From Chloroflexota bacterium (lineage in GTDB: Bacteria > Chloroflexota > Limnocylindria > P2-11E), in assembly GCA_005883775.1 (NCBI GenBank), contig VBEU01000051.1, positions 1-14,179 on the forward strand: 14,179 nucleotides of DNA, given 5' to 3'. Position numbers and translations under genes: made by a program. The notes under the pieces were generated by a model, which ran no database searches, was not told where the DNA came from, and worked only from the letters and a program-made list of their open reading frames with translations. This document shows positions 13,783-14,179 of this stretch, one piece after another (position 1 is the first letter of the stretch; every line of letters starts with the position of its first letter).

Positions 13783-14179
13783 GGGTGTGGGCGGCGCTCG
13801 CGTCGTTGGTGGTGACGATCCTCCTGAGCGTGACCGCGACCTCGCCGTCTTCGCTGGCGCTCGCAGGCGGCACGCCCGCGGCATCCGCCGATCCGCTGCC
13901 GCTGCCGGGACTGCGCGCGCAGGCAAACCGGCTGACCGACATGATGGGCCAGCCCGTGCAGCTCCACGGCGTCAATCGCTCGGGGACCGAATACGCGTGC
14001 ATCCAGGGGTGGGGGATCTTCAGCGGGCCGAACGACGCGGCATCGCTCCAAGCCATGAAGCTCTGGGGCGTCAACGCGGTCCGCGTGCCCTTGAACGAGG
14101 ACTGCTGGCTTGGGATCAACGGCGCGCCAGCCGCTTACTCCGGGGCGATCTACCAGCAGGCCATCAGGGACTACGTGGC
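13779..14179 (+). CDS. Secreted GH5-type glycoside hydrolase (cellulase-like), 5' part only
   Basis: The window ends inside this gene; 133 residues are visible. The start is GTG 13779, in a GTGA overlap with the FemAB-like stop. The N-terminus is a signal peptide: Arg2, a hydrophobic core at about 4-20 (WAALASLVVTILLSV), and a small-residue, Ala-rich region up to about 38 where cleavage is expected. The mature part opens with MMGQPVQLHGVNRSGTEYAC (55-74), typical of the start of the GH5 barrel, continues with GWGIFSGP at 77-84, then MKLWGVNAVRVPLNEDCW at 93-110, the second-strand segment with the conserved Arg. Catalytic glutamates would lie past the edge. It probably cuts or trims the locus's own polymer outside the cell, as hydrolases in many exopolysaccharide loci do; cellulase activity on other glucans is equally possible. 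Confidence 0.82.
   Translation, partial: MRVWAALASLVVTILLSVTATSPSSLALAGGTPAASADPLPLPGLRAQANRLTDMMGQPVQLHGVNRSGTEYACIQGWGIFSGPNDAASLQAMKLWGVNAVRVPLNEDCWLGINGAPAAYSGAIYQQAIRDYV

Noticed and set aside
1..14179. tRNA/rRNA genes, CRISPR array, insertion sequence or transposase
   Set aside because: No cloverleaf-like sequence, no regularly spaced repeats, no terminal inverted repeats and no transposase motif were found on reading the window.

Overview
This is a GC-rich window that holds one polysaccharide (capsule, exopolysaccharide or cell-wall glycan) biosynthesis locus of about ten to thirteen genes. There are no RNA genes, insertion sequences or CRISPR arrays. Base composition, GTG starts and very tight gene packing would fit Chloroflexota, related candidate phyla or Actinobacteriota. 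The sequence alone does not fix the phylum, and this assignment is low-confidence inference.

Layout. At the left edge (1-323, minus strand) is the 5' part of a phosphoglycosyl transferase that would load the first sugar onto undecaprenyl phosphate. A 169-bp divergent gap separates it from a plus-strand GT4 glycosyltransferase (493-1620). That gene converges on a minus-strand pair: a GT4 glycosyltransferase (2922-4214) followed by a membrane GT-C/GT39-type transferase (1636-2862), whose N-terminal first membrane helix appears to be missing. A second divergent region (4215-4385) carries two copies of a 12-bp repeat spaced 23 bp apart. From it runs a tightly packed plus-strand operon to the right edge.

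The operon order is: Wzz/CapA-type co-polymerase (4386-5420); CpsD/CapB-like P-loop protein with degraded kinase motifs (5417-6043); 49-residue membrane protein (6040-6189); Wzy/WaaL-type polymerase or ligase (6186-7748); GT4 glycosyltransferase (7748-8998); NodB-like polysaccharide deacetylase with an unusual motif order (8995-10302); FAD/NAD(P) oxidoreductase of the flavin monooxygenase type (10299-11528); ATP-grasp ligase (11525-12772); FemAB/GNAT-like transferase (12769-13782); and the start of a secreted GH5-type glycoside hydrolase (13779 to the edge). Every one of the nine junctions is a 4-nt ATGA or GTGA overlap, or a 1-nt overlap (7748), so the genes are almost certainly co-transcribed and translationally coupled.

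How they may work together. The phosphoglycosyl transferase and GT4 enzymes would build a lipid-linked repeat unit, Wzy would polymerise it, and Wzz with the CpsD-like partner would set chain length. The deacetylase, oxidoreductase, ATP-grasp and FemAB-like proteins lack obvious signal peptides and form a contiguous block. A plausible but unproven reading is that they modify a sugar amine on the cytoplasmic precursor. The GH5 enzyme would trim or release polymer outside the cell. No Wzx flippase, outer-membrane exporter or nucleotide-sugar synthesis gene is visible here, so these must lie outside the window or be supplied elsewhere.

The points most worth a second look are the degenerate CpsD-like protein, the unlisted 49-residue membrane protein, the rearranged deacetylase, the four-gene modification block and the paired repeats in the promoter region.
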